From NCBI RefSeq assembly GCF_017377855.1, contig NZ_JAFREP010000004.1:186001-250000 (forward strand): a stretch of 64,000 nucleotides of DNA, written 5' to 3'. The translations under genes and the position numbers were made by a program. The DNA comes from Acanthopleuribacter pedis. Lineage in GTDB: Bacteria; Acidobacteriota; Holophagae; Acanthopleuribacterales; Acanthopleuribacteraceae. Below, piece after piece: positions 9,174 to 18,369 of this stretch; within the stretch, counting starts at the first letter, position 1, and every line of letters begins with the position of its first letter. A model generated the notes under the pieces. The model was given only the letters and a program-made list of their open reading frames with translations, did not search any database and was not told the origin of the DNA.

Positions 9174-9310
9174 TGGTAAAACTCCCTCACACCCGTGTTA
9201 GATCGTCTGAGGTGAGGATACGATGCGCGGCCGGGTTCGGTTTAGGCTTGGACGAAAAAAAGAGGGGCTGACGCAATATCGCGGTGTGGTTGGGACAGGG
9301 TTTATAGCTC

Positions 9311-9359
9311 AGGGAAGCATAAAAAGTTGGGTTTTAATAGGTTCTTTTTATGCTTTCCT
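9311..9359. repeat. 16-bp inverted repeat upstream of the DUF4097 gene
   Basis: Arms 9311-9326 and 9344-9359 pair at 15 of 16 positions (AGGGAAGCATAAAAAG) around a 17-nt loop. It lies about 140-190 nt upstream of the DUF4097 start. An operator or a degenerate mobile-element end are both possible. Confidence 0.5.
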
Positions 9360-9392
9360 CAATGATAAACCGAGTTTTGAATGAGCAGGAGT

Positions 9393-9417
9393 GCGGCAAC
9401 CCTTTCCGGGTTGCCGC
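9393..9417. repeat. short GC-rich hairpin
   Basis: Arms GCGGCAACCC and GGGTTGCCGC with a 5-nt loop; no adjacent T tract. Together with the repeats at 9311 and 9470 it fills the gene-free gap 9174-9501. Confidence 0.5.
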
Positions 9418-9469
9418 ATGATTATATGATTATAGTGTTATGGTTTATATAATACGGATAGGATGGTTA

Positions 9470-9503
9470 AACCTAAGAAGCGCGAGTTATCGCTTCTTAG
9501 GTT
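9470..9503. repeat. family A mini-copy A4 (arms only)
   Basis: A near-perfect palindrome AACCTAAGAAGCG ... CGCTTCTTAGGTT with an 8-nt loop: the outer arms of family A joined without the core. Its right end supplies the stop codon of the gene at 9502, so it could also act as transcript-end hairpin. Confidence 0.8.
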
Positions 9504-10695
9504 AAAGACGCATCTGGGTTCGGAAGTTTTCAATGCCAATGTTCCATTGAGCAAGATGGCTGTTACCGGAACGGTACTCAAATTGAATACCTTCTTCCAG
9601 CAATTGATCGTACAGCGCGCCCGCACGACTGATCATCGTTTGAACCACGTCAAGACGCTCACCTGCATCATCAAAGCGTTTCATACGTTGAATCACTTTG
9701 CTCATGCAGGACCAGTGATGCATGGTACTGGTGCTCAGCGACCACTCCGCGGAGGAATTAGAAAAATCTTCGGCGAGATGGGCGTCAACCTCAGTATCGG
9801 ATAATGCGCGTTGCAATTTTCCCTGATGCTCGATCGCCGACAGTTCCGGTACCAAAAGAACCGAATTCATCAGCGGCAATGACGTGTAACGCGGACGCGG
9901 ACGGCTGCCACGTGTACTGGGCCGGAATTTGTCGGCATAAAAGAAACGCTGCGATTGATACCAACCACAAGCCGTGGCACTGGCACCGGCGGCCTGAAGC
10001 GGCAAACCCAGCAAATCAGTATAACCGTAAACGATTTTGTAGCGATTCAAAGAACCCAATGTATGGGTAAAATACAACAGGTTCTCGAAGGTATTGGTTT
10101 CGATTTGTTGGGAATAATACGCATCACGACGCTTGATAATAAAATAAAAACCCGCAACATCGAACAAGGTGATCATGTCCAAAAATTCTTTCATCGCACT
10201 TTGATGGCGGAATGCCGATTCGTCGATGACGAATGAAAGTAATAAAGGTTTTTGCGGAAACTTGTAGCCATACTCCAATGATTCTTGTGCCAATGACAGT
10301 GCCGTTTGACACCAGGGATCGGTAAAATCATCAAAAGGAACCGTCGCCGATAACAGGTGGTCCACCGGCAACATCCGCTGGAAATCCATGGTTTGTCGGG
10401 CAAACTTGGTCAGGTTACGCGCCGGTAACAAATCCTTTCGCGAGAGGGGCGAACGGTAATACGGATAGGTGGGTAGGTGCCCGTCTTTGGCCGGAACCGT
10501 GGTCGATACATAAAATTGAGGATCGATCATCAGCTCCGCATCGGGATGCTCTTTACGCAGGTTAATGACCAAATTCGTTAAATCGGTTGGGCTTTCATCT
10601 TTTGGCGAAAAAATAACACCCTGAATGCAATTCTGCGCCAAACCCTGTTCCAATTTGGTAGTACGACCATAGCCGTGCTGTGCAAAAATCTTCAT
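9502..10695 (-). CDS. protein of unknown function, in operon with a divergent kinase
   Basis: 397 residues from ATG 10695, preceded by AGGAGG seven bases upstream. An in-frame upstream start would run into the kinase. The N-terminus MKIFAQHGYGRTTKLEQGL, followed by alternating hydrophobic strands and helices (GVIFSP, ELMIDPQFYV, LLLSFVIDE, VAGFYFIIKR), suggests a TIM-barrel-like or Rossmann-like soluble enzyme, but I recognise no family. Eleven bases separate it from the kinase stop, so the two are co-transcribed. Both look lower in G+C than flanking genes, hinting at acquisition. No membrane segment or signal peptide. Confidence 0.8.
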   Translation of the reverse strand: MKIFAQHGYGRTTKLEQGLAQNCIQGVIFSPKDESPTDLTNLVINLRKEHPDAELMIDPQFYVSTTVPAKDGHLPTYPYYRSPLSRKDLLPARNLTKFARQTMDFQRMLPVDHLLSATVPFDDFTDPWCQTALSLAQESLEYGYKFPQKPLLLSFVIDESAFRHQSAMKEFLDMITLFDVAGFYFIIKRRDAYYSQQIETNTFENLLYFTHTLGSLNRYKIVYGYTDLLGLPLQAAGASATACGWYQSQRFFYADKFRPSTRGSRPRPRYTSLPLMNSVLLVPELSAIEHQGKLQRALSDTEVDAHLAEDFSNSSAEWSLSTSTMHHWSCMSKVIQRMKRFDDAGERLDVVQTMISRAGALYDQLLEEGIQFEYRSGNSHLAQWNIGIENFRTQMRL

Positions 10696-10706
10696 ATAAA
10701 GGCCTC

Positions 10707-11618
10707 CTAAAGCTTTTCGAGCAAATTCTCGAAGCGTTGGATCAGTTGGTTGCAAGAGCGAAAGCGAAGATGGGGTTCTTTACCCAGCAAACGATTAACA
10801 ATGTCAATCAATTCATCCGGGGCCTCCCGCCGATGGATCTCCAGTGGCTCGGGATCATCGTAGAGAATCGCTTGCAATATGTCACAATGGCTCAAGCGCT
10901 GTTTTGGATCAAAAAACGGATGACGACCGGCAAGGGCTTCGTAAAGCACAATGCCCAGTGAAAACATATCTGAACGAAAATCAAGTTGCCGCTTACGGTA
11001 AGATTCGGTCTGCTCCGGGGACATATACATCGCGGTGCCGCTGATTAAACCCGTCATCGTCAACGATTCCACCATCACATCAAACGCCAATCCCATATCC
11101 AACAACACAAACTGACCATTCTCTCTTCTCATAATATTTCCTGGCTTAATATCACGGTGAATCTTGCCAAAACGCCATAACTCAGCAATCGCACGCGTGA
11201 TCTCCAAACCAAGACGACATACTTCTTCAAGTGACAGCTTCTGCTCTTGACGAAAATAATCTTTAAGGCTTGTTCCTTCAATATATTCTTCAGAAAAATA
11301 AATCAAATCATGAGACCCGTGCTTGGCCGAACCCAAGGGGATCTGACCCAACTTAATCACATGCGGTGAACGGCAGCGTGCAATAATATCCACCTCCCGT
11401 TGCGTCCGCGCCATCACCTCTTCACTTACGTTCACTTCAAATGCCAAATCATCAAACACGGTACCAATACTGGCCGATAAAAACTTAATCACCGTGGGAC
11501 GGTTGTTTACCTGACAAGGAAATACGATTTTTTGGCCCCCTTTGATGGGGTCCTGAATGTTTTGGGTGGAAGGGAACAGACAGGCGACATCGTCAACCGA
11601 AAGCTCGGGAACGTTCAT
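10707..11618 (-). CDS. divergent Ser/Thr protein kinase
   Basis: 303 residues from ATG 11618 with GGAGG upstream. A stand-alone soluble kinase domain. The catalytic Lys is probably Lys45, the catalytic loop is HRDIKPGN at about 154-161, and the metal-binding motif is DMG (174-176) rather than DFG. The glycine loop is degenerate (IKGGQK). The activation-segment SPEQ is present. Its only neighbour is the unknown 397-residue protein immediately downstream, which may be its substrate or effector. Confidence 0.85.
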   Translation of the reverse strand: MNVPELSVDDVACLFPSTQNIQDPIKGGQKIVFPCQVNNRPTVIKFLSASIGTVFDDLAFEVNVSEEVMARTQREVDIIARCRSPHVIKLGQIPLGSAKHGSHDLIYFSEEYIEGTSLKDYFRQEQKLSLEEVCRLGLEITRAIAELWRFGKIHRDIKPGNIMRRENGQFVLLDMGLAFDVMVESLTMTGLISGTAMYMSPEQTESYRKRQLDFRSDMFSLGIVLYEALAGRHPFFDPKQRLSHCDILQAILYDDPEPLEIHRREAPDELIDIVNRLLGKEPHLRFRSCNQLIQRFENLLEKL

Positions 11619-11651
11619 GGGGGTGCCTCCGCGATGGGGAATGGTTCGCAA

Positions 11652-12104
11652 CGTGCGGGGGACGATCCGAGTGACCCCCCCTGCTGCCTTGAACCTATTA
11701 TCGCACTTTAGTCAGACAGCCCTTGTCATGCCATGCAAAAAAGAACACATTTTTTCGAATTTTTTATTGTGATATAAGTTTAATAATTTAAGTTGGTTAG
11801 CGCCTATAGGGAAGATGTTCTGACCGGCGCCTCGGAAAATCTACGGAAACCCATAAAAAGGGTGTTGGGCGTTGGAGCTTCCATCTCCCGAAGGACGGCC
11901 TGTCATCGACCTGATCTTTCAAGCAGACAGCGTCGGAGGTGCGTGGAACTGCCAAAATGGGCCAAGCGATTTTAGGAGCGCGAAACGTTCACGGCCGCTT
12001 CGGCCTTTTCCAAACTACCTAGAGCTGATTGACCCAACACGTTCAACCCGAGGCAGTTACTTTTCAAATACCGAGCTGGAGCGGGGCGGTTTCGGAACCC
12101 TTTT
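11652..12104. other. gene-free stretch upstream of the kinase operon
   Basis: About 450 bases between the kinase start and the end of the second TonB receptor gene. It should hold the kinase operon promoter. I see no ORF with a binding site, no repeat of either family and no clear terminator. Confidence 0.5.
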
Positions 12105-14300
12105 TTAAAGACGGGTGGTTAAGGTGACGAACCAACGACGCCTGTCTTGGGGCAACAGGGAATTGGGGAATCCCAAGCTGCGTTGCGTGAAATTATCGCC
12201 GGATGAAGCACCCTCGACACCGGGGTGGAAATAGTCCTTGTCAAAGAGGTTCTTTACTTTGAGGGCGATCTCAAATTGTTTGTAGGAGAAGATGAGGTTG
12301 GTGTTAACGACCACATGGGACGCTGTCTGCACGCGGTCACGTAGCGGGTTGCGGCTGTACAAAGTGCGTTCGCCGACGTAGTTAGCGCGGACAAACAAGG
12401 ACCCATATCGGCTGAAAGGAAGGTTAAATCCGAGGTTGGCCTTGATGTCGGCAATATCGCCCAATTCCGATTCTACCGTTTCCCAGGCGCCGGTTTCGTG
12501 GTCGTAGGTTAACGAGGAGGTGACGTCGGCGTAGGTCGCGTTGAAGTAACCCTCGATGGGTTGGCTGTTGATTTCAAGGGGGAGCGCAAAACGCGCCTTG
12601 TACTCAATCCCGAAGGAATCGCGTTCACCCGCGTTTTCGGCTTCTTCTTTAATGACACTTTCGTATTGAGCGAAGTAAATCGAAAAGTCGTGGTTCCAGA
12701 CCGCGCCGGCGCGCAGGTATTGAATTTCGTAGTTGGTGACCTCTTCCGGCTCTAAGTCGGGATTGGCCTGGCGGCCGTTCCAACCGCCGCCCAATTGGAG
12801 TGGGGCCGGCTCTTGAAAGGCGGTTCCGGCCATGAATTTCCAGGTCCCAAAATCGCTGTCCCGCACCACCGAGACGCGTGGATTCACCGAACTACCGTAT
12901 TCACTGTTCTCGTCGTAGCGAATCCCCAGGTTGAAACGCCATGCATTGCGGTCGATGATGGCCTGAAGAAAACCACCGTAATCTTCCATCTGGAAACGGT
13001 TGTCGGCGGGCATCGGACCACTGGGATGTTGTGGGCGAATGTAGGTTTCGTCGGTGCTGTGGAAGATACCGGCGCCTTGGCCATGGGGACCGGGTGTTGT
13101 GTTGGGGATGGTTGAACTGTACGCGTCCCAGTAACCGGGAATGTCGTAGTTGCGGGTAAGGTCTTTGCGTTCGTACTTGATGCCCGTGCTGAGCCGTACC
13201 GAATCGTTGATTTCGGCATCGAGGTTTTGTTTGAACAAAAAGCTGTCGTTGACGCTGCGCCAGTTGGTGAAACTGACGTAAGAGAAGTTTTCCATGCCCG
13301 GGTTCCAATCCGGCGTCGCTTCGATCCAATCACCAAAGATGCTGTCTTCACGCAGGCGCAGGGAAATCTTGGTGTTCATGCGGTCGTTTAGGTCGTGACC
13401 GATGTCCAGGTACAGTTCGGAAACATCGGCGCCCCAGTTGGCATTGTTCTGAGCGCGATCAAAGGCGTAATAGGGACCGTAGGCCTCGACCTTTTCCCAT
13501 TCGCGGTAACCCAGCTCCATGTTTTTGTAATGAACCCGCGCTTCCATCCCGTAATCATCGGTCGGGTTGTGGTAGCCACCCAGTTGTTCGCCGTTGACTT
13601 GGAAATCCAAAATCGGGCCCCAGGTTTCTCGGTTGGCCAGGAGGCTTGCATCGCTAAAACCGAAGCGCCCGGACAAATCCGCCTCGTCACTTTGATAAAC
13701 CCGGCCGGACAAGGCGTAAGCGATCTCACCGACCTTGCCGGTGACCAGCGCATCAACCGAGGTGGTTTGGTGTTGGCCGATTTGAAAGTGGATGTCCGCG
13801 TTGAAGTCGTCGCGGTCGCGGCCGTCAAAGGTAACCACGTTGACGATCCCGAGGAAGGCATTGGGTCCGTAAACCGCGGAGGCGGGGCCGTAGAGCACCT
13901 CAATCGCTTTGATATTGGCAACCGGGTATTGCCGGGTAATTTGCGCTGAATGAGACCATAAATTGTTGTCGACCTTGCCGTTGATCATGAGCAGGGTTCG
14001 TTGCATGAAGGGTGTACGGTAACCGCGCTGGTAGGCGGTCATGTATTCGGTGCCGTTGGAGATGATGGTGTCGAAACCGGGGAGATCGGGGAAAATCTCA
14101 TCGAGACTGGTATACCCTCGTTTGCGGATGTCCTCGGCAGTAATGACAATCATGGCGGCGGGTGCTTCGCGCAGGGTTTCTTTGACACCGCTGGCGAGGG
14201 TGACTTCTATATCGAGCAACTGTTCCAAGGACATATCGAGAAACTTGTCCGCTTCAAGCGCGGATTCAAGAAGCAGTAAGGTAAGCAGAAAAAAGGACAT
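12105..14300 (-). CDS. TonB-dependent outer-membrane receptor
   Basis: 731 residues from ATG 14300, with GGAGG upstream (an in-frame start at 14324 lacks this). Signal peptide at about 1-17, then SLEQLLDIEV, a sequence common at the start of this receptor class. Plug domain with ITAEDIRKRGYTSLDEI, GFDTIISNG, QRTLLMINGKV and VLYGPASAVYGPNAFLGIVN. A barrel follows and ends with RRWFVTLTTRL. The ligand cannot be inferred: no adjacent transporter or TonB genes. Monocistronic. Confidence 0.9.
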   Translation of the reverse strand: MSFFLLTLLLLESALEADKFLDMSLEQLLDIEVTLASGVKETLREAPAAMIVITAEDIRKRGYTSLDEIFPDLPGFDTIISNGTEYMTAYQRGYRTPFMQRTLLMINGKVDNNLWSHSAQITRQYPVANIKAIEVLYGPASAVYGPNAFLGIVNVVTFDGRDRDDFNADIHFQIGQHQTTSVDALVTGKVGEIAYALSGRVYQSDEADLSGRFGFSDASLLANRETWGPILDFQVNGEQLGGYHNPTDDYGMEARVHYKNMELGYREWEKVEAYGPYYAFDRAQNNANWGADVSELYLDIGHDLNDRMNTKISLRLREDSIFGDWIEATPDWNPGMENFSYVSFTNWRSVNDSFLFKQNLDAEINDSVRLSTGIKYERKDLTRNYDIPGYWDAYSSTIPNTTPGPHGQGAGIFHSTDETYIRPQHPSGPMPADNRFQMEDYGGFLQAIIDRNAWRFNLGIRYDENSEYGSSVNPRVSVVRDSDFGTWKFMAGTAFQEPAPLQLGGGWNGRQANPDLEPEEVTNYEIQYLRAGAVWNHDFSIYFAQYESVIKEEAENAGERDSFGIEYKARFALPLEINSQPIEGYFNATYADVTSSLTYDHETGAWETVESELGDIADIKANLGFNLPFSRYGSLFVRANYVGERTLYSRNPLRDRVQTASHVVVNTNLIFSYKQFEIALKVKNLFDKDYFHPGVEGASSGDNFTQRSLGFPNSLLPQDRRRWFVTLTTRL

Positions 14301-14353
14301 GGGTCGAACCTCCGGCAAGGGCAAGGCCGCGGCGCGGTGAGAAAAGCCAACGC

Positions 14354-14414
14354 CTAAACCGCATTGCTCACAAGGAATTCTGCTGGGAAGCCTTGGGAAA
14401 AATGCGGGCTAAAC
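14354..14414. repeat. family B short copy B3
   Basis: Begins CGCATTGCTCACAAGGAATTC and ends AAAATGCGGGCTAAAC: the two ends of family B with only about 25 bases between them. About 55 bases upstream of the TonB receptor start. Confidence 0.7.
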
Positions 14415-14497
14415 CGGGCGCCGCGGGATCGGTGGGTTCTAAAAAATGAGGCGGATTGTGGAACGCATTCCTAAAAATGGGCAGGCGCCGGCTGAAT

Positions 14498-14537
14498 CAC
14501 CGCATTTCGACGGAATCTGGTGCGTCGAAATGCGGTG
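14498..14537. repeat. perfect 15-bp inverted repeat
   Basis: Arms CACCGCATTTCGACG and CGTCGAAATGCGGTG match perfectly around a 10-nt loop. No T tract follows. Not family A or B in sequence. Could be a regulator site or structured RNA. Confidence 0.7.
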
Positions 14538-15269
14538 TGTCTTTAGCCCGTGGCGAGAACCCGTGGCTCAAAATCAAATCGACCAAACTTTTCGTAACCA
14601 TCCCGAGGGTGGTGTCCGTGAAACCGAAGTTGGGAACACAAGGCTACGAAATAGGCCGAGTCGGCGTCAGCGAAATTGCTGAACAACAAGTTATCAACAA
14701 TGGATAACTTATTGATCGGTGTGAGTTCGCATTTTCTTAACGGCTTCATTAGAAATCCGCCGGTAAGGGTGGGGTGGCACGCGATAACGCACGAGTTTGA
14801 AGCCTTTTAGAGGAAAAGGTACGCTCCTTTTTTGCAATCGAGACGTCTTTTACAAATCAACCAAACGGTTGAAATGCAACGGGTCAGCTAAAGCGATGCG
14901 GCCAACGAGGAAGGACACATCGAGGCCATGGCAAAATCAACGTGATCCCGGTGTTCCTGACCGGTAATTAAAACGACTAAGGGTAAACTTAATTGGGGTT
15001 GCTGCATTTGGGCATATTTTGCAATGCGCTGCATTGTTTGCACTTAACCCGCCACCTCGCTTGCCCTCGGGTACACCTGATTCACCCTTGGTCGTAAGGT
15101 TCTTACAATGGTTGTGCCACGCGCGCTCGTTTCTTCTCATGCAAAACGGAAATTGGTTCGTTTGTGCTGAAAAGTACACAAGGCTTAAAGTTTGTAAATC
15201 GCCGGCCCGATATCTCTCTAAAACACGCCTGTCCCCTCACGCTATCCCACGCGAAAAAGAGGTTGTACT
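14538..15269. other. gene-free stretch, 730 bases
   Basis: Between the inverted repeat and the small gene at 15270. Several short open frames exist on both strands without binding sites or recognisable products. I see no tRNA, terminator or repeat in it. Confidence 0.5.
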
Positions 15270-15863
15270 TTGGATTCACTGCGTCATATCTCCAACAGTG
15301 CCTGGTACCGTCGCTTTAGCGCGGAAACCAGTGATGATGTCACCTTCTCTCAAACCGTAAAAGTGGTCCTGCGCTTTGCTTTTCCCGGTGGCGGCTCCTC
15401 GTTGCTCACCGCGATTACCTTGCTACAAGGACCCACCGAACCGCTGCATGCGGCTTTGGCAGGCGTCGCCGGACACGAACAATCCACCGAAGATTGCCTG
15501 GCCTCGGTGTACACCGCCATGTTGCACAAAGCGTATCTGGAAGCTTGGACCCGTTCCCTGGTCGACCTCGACTTGCCCAACAAGGTGGTCGACCTCGCCG
15601 AAGAACCCCTGCCCGCGCTCGACGAGTTTCCCGCCGATTTTGCCTACCAACCCGGTCCGGTCGATCCCGTCAACGACGCCCTGTTCGCCCTTTACGAACG
15701 CTACGCCATCCGTTTCCTGCGTTTCGCTGAATTGGGCCTGATGGAAAACGGTCTCGAAATTATTCTCGCGGTGATTCGCGGCAACGCCGGTCACTACTTT
15801 GCCAAGTACCTCGGCGAGATTCACGCCGCAACCTGGGCCCAAACCCTCAAGGTCGCCAACTAG
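15270..15863 (+). CDS. hypothetical protein
   Basis: 197 residues, TTG start at 15270 with AAAGAGG upstream. Acidic, mostly helical, no signal peptide or membrane segment. Features are GGGSSLLTAITLL near residue 40 and a C-terminal helical half (YERYAIRFLRFAELGLMENG). I recognise no family. Stand-alone; 120 bases before the metal-efflux operon but not obviously part of it. Confidence 0.65.
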   Translation: MDSLRHISNSAWYRRFSAETSDDVTFSQTVKVVLRFAFPGGGSSLLTAITLLQGPTEPLHAALAGVAGHEQSTEDCLASVYTAMLHKAYLEAWTRSLVDLDLPNKVVDLAEEPLPALDEFPADFAYQPGPVDPVNDALFALYERYAIRFLRFAELGLMENGLEIILAVIRGNAGHYFAKYLGEIHAATWAQTLKVAN

Positions 15864-15984
15864 CCTTATCCTCTTGTCGGCCGTGCGCGCTTGGTGAGAA
15901 ATGCCGCCGCCGCGGCCGCCAGGTTGGTGTATCATGGTGTTCGCGCTTTTTCAAAAAGGTGCTTAAACGAGGGCATACGGACAC

Positions 15985-16473
15985 ATGTGGCGACACTTTT
16001 TCTTTTGGACAACGATCTGTCTGGCGGCGGTGAGCACGCTTGCCGGCTTCCAATGGCTCGATGCCGTCGCGCTCCAGACCGTCCGTCCCTGTCAAGCCGC
16101 GTGTCCTTGCGATGCGCCCGAACCCCTGGTTCCCCTTGCGGTCGAACCCTGCCAAACGGCCTGCGAGGAACGCGAGGCTGCTTGTGACGGCGCCGCCGAA
16201 CCGGCTGTCGCCCATATCGGCGATCACCTCGTGCCCAGCATGGATACGCGACCCCTCCTGGAACCCGACCAACCGACGCCGCCGTGTCCCGGTGACTGTC
16301 CCGATTGTCACTGCCACGCCGGTGTCGCGATTGCCGACTTGGCGGAAACCGCTTCGCCACCCATGGTTTCACCCCTGGCCGCGTTTATTCCCGAGCCCCA
16401 TTTCGGGTTTTCCGAGGGTTCGGTTTTTGAATTATTTCGACCACCACGGCTCCCAAACCAACCGCTGATTTAA
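15985..16473 (+). CDS. small secreted Cys/His-rich protein heading the metal-efflux operon
   Basis: 162 residues with a signal peptide (about 1-23). The mature part has many cysteines in pairs (PCQAACPC, PCQTACEE, and a PGDCPDCHCHAG cluster near residues 110-121), so it probably binds thiophilic metal in the periplasm or is a metal sensor. No known family recognised. It lies 90 bases upstream of the adaptor gene on the same strand, so operon membership is likely. Compare the analogous small protein ahead of the TonB receptor at 0.3 kb. Confidence 0.7.
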   Translation: MWRHFFFWTTICLAAVSTLAGFQWLDAVALQTVRPCQAACPCDAPEPLVPLAVEPCQTACEEREAACDGAAEPAVAHIGDHLVPSMDTRPLLEPDQPTPPCPGDCPDCHCHAGVAIADLAETASPPMVSPLAAFIPEPHFGFSEGSVFELFRPPRLPNQPLI

Positions 16474-16563
16474 CCCATAACGGTTGAACCGAAAGGCGCC
16501 GCTCCGTGCGCTTTTCCGATTGGGGGGAACGGTTTCTACCGTTCTCCGATTAAGGGAGTACCT

Positions 16564-18369
16564 ATGTTTTTGACGGTCCCTGCCGCGCCAACCCCGCGCG
16601 CGGCGACCGAGGTCCGGTCGTTTGGCCGAACCCTCTTTGCAACCACCCGACCCATCACCTCGGGTTGTTTGTTGCTTCTGTGTTTTATGATGACAAGTCC
16701 CGCTTTTTTAACGGCGGCACTGTTAGCGGAACCCGCATCAACCGCGGCCGAGGCCGGCGATTGGTGTGCCGAACACGAGGTTCCCGAATCCAAATGCACC
16801 CTCTGTAACCCGGCTTTGATTCCCGGTTTCCAGGCCGTGAATGATTGGTGTGCCGGCCACGAATTACCCGAATCGATCTGTCCGATGTGCAGCCATGGCG
16901 TGCCCGATCCGCCGCCGATTACCGCCGACGATTGGTGCGCCGGCCACGAGGTGCCGGAATCGCGCTGCACGATCTGCCATCCCAAATTGGTGCCCGGCTT
17001 CCAAGCCATGGGCGACTGGTGCGCGGAGAAACGCCTGCCGGAATCGGTTTGTCCCCATTGCAACGGCGGCCCACTGTTGGGTGCTAGCGTCGCCCCCGCG
17101 CTGTCGGATACCGACTCGCCAACCGTGCCTGCCGGCAACGACTGGTGTGCCGGCCACATGGTGCCCGAATCCAAGTGCACGCTGTGTAACCCCGAGTTGA
17201 TCCCAGGCTTTAAAGAAGCCGGCGATTGGTGCGCGGAACACGAACTCCCCGAATCCGTGTGCCCGCAATGCAAGCCGCCCGGCATTGATCAGGTACCCAT
17301 CGAGCAGCGCATCGTGCGTTTCCTCAATCCCGAAAAAGAACAAGAGGCCGGCATTGGGTTTCTCCCCATTCGTCGCGGCGACCACGACGCCGTGCTTGAG
17401 GCACCGGCACGGATCGAATTCGACGCCAACCGCGTGGCCGAGGTGCGCGCGGTGGTACCGGGTTTGGTGCAGGCCATCTACATATCTCAGGGTGACCGGG
17501 TTGAGGGTACCGATCCCTTGTTTGATTTGGTGAGTCCCGAAATCGGTGAAATCCAAGCGGCCCTGCGCGCGGCCACAACCAAAGTCCGCGTGAAAACCCA
17601 GCAACTGAAACGCCAACAAACCCTGGCCGCGCGACATATCGTCGGGGCTTGGGACGTCGAACAGGCGGAGATGGCGCTGGACGTTGCCCGCGCCGAGCTG
17701 GCCGCCGCCCAAACCACGCTGGACGCGGTTGGTGCCGATGCCGAAGGCGTGCCCGGCTATTTCACCGTGCGTGCGCCCTTGTCCGGCATCGTGGTGCGTC
17801 GCGAGGCCGGCTTGGGTTCCCACGCGGATTTGGAGCATTCACTCGCCAAAATCGTGGACACCAGCCACTTGTGGGTTCTGTGTGAGCTTGCCGAGCGCGA
17901 TGGGCGCCGCATCCGACCAGGCGCGTTGCTTCATTTCCAGGGCGACGACGGTCAAAGCGCCCAAGGCCGCATCACCTGGATTGCCGCCGAGGTGGATCCA
18001 GTCACCCGCACCATTCCCGTCCGTGCCGAAATCGAAAACCCCAACGGCAGCCTACGGGCCCACCAATTCGGCCGCGCCCGCATCATCCTGCCGCACACGC
18101 GCGGAACCTGGATGGTGCCCCGCGAGGCCGTACAAACTATTGAAGGACGGGACGTGGTTTTTGTGCGCCGCGAACAGGGTTTGTACCAACCGCGCGAGGT
18201 GCAACGCCTCGGCGAAGGCGATTGGGTGCCGGTACGCGGCAGCCTCAGCGCCGGCGATCAGGTGGTGACCACCGGTGCCGTGCTGCTGCTGACCGAAATG
18301 TTGCCGGGGAGCATTGGCGCCGGCTGCTGCGAGGTGGAACCGCTGGGTAAAACACGTGGGGGTGGTTAA
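16564..18369 (+). CDS. RND efflux periplasmic adaptor, CusB-like, with six Cys/His repeats
   Basis: 601 residues from ATG 16564 (GGGAG upstream). A hydrophobic export segment lies at about 37-57. Residues 65-239 hold six copies of a small unit WCAxHxxPESxCxxC (WCAEH/WCAGH, PES, CTLC/CPMC/CTIC/CPHC/CPQC); copy 4 has WCAEK, without the His. Such units likely each bind a metal ion. From about 245 the usual HlyD/CusB adaptor follows: barrel-sandwich hybrid, helical hairpin (about 330-390), second barrel half (YFTVRAPLSGIVV) and beta-barrel. The adaptor links the inner-membrane pump at 18369 to an outer-membrane channel, which is not encoded here. Confidence 0.9.
   Translation: MFLTVPAAPTPRAATEVRSFGRTLFATTRPITSGCLLLLCFMMTSPAFLTAALLAEPASTAAEAGDWCAEHEVPESKCTLCNPALIPGFQAVNDWCAGHELPESICPMCSHGVPDPPPITADDWCAGHEVPESRCTICHPKLVPGFQAMGDWCAEKRLPESVCPHCNGGPLLGASVAPALSDTDSPTVPAGNDWCAGHMVPESKCTLCNPELIPGFKEAGDWCAEHELPESVCPQCKPPGIDQVPIEQRIVRFLNPEKEQEAGIGFLPIRRGDHDAVLEAPARIEFDANRVAEVRAVVPGLVQAIYISQGDRVEGTDPLFDLVSPEIGEIQAALRAATTKVRVKTQQLKRQQTLAARHIVGAWDVEQAEMALDVARAELAAAQTTLDAVGADAEGVPGYFTVRAPLSGIVVRREAGLGSHADLEHSLAKIVDTSHLWVLCELAERDGRRIRPGALLHFQGDDGQSAQGRITWIAAEVDPVTRTIPVRAEIENPNGSLRAHQFGRARIILPHTRGTWMVPREAVQTIEGRDVVFVRREQGLYQPREVQRLGEGDWVPVRGSLSAGDQVVTTGAVLLLTEMLPGSIGAGCCEVEPLGKTRGGG

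Noticed and set aside
15885..15912. GTGAGAAATGCCG string as another family B end
   Set aside because: Only about 11 bases match and no second arm is found.
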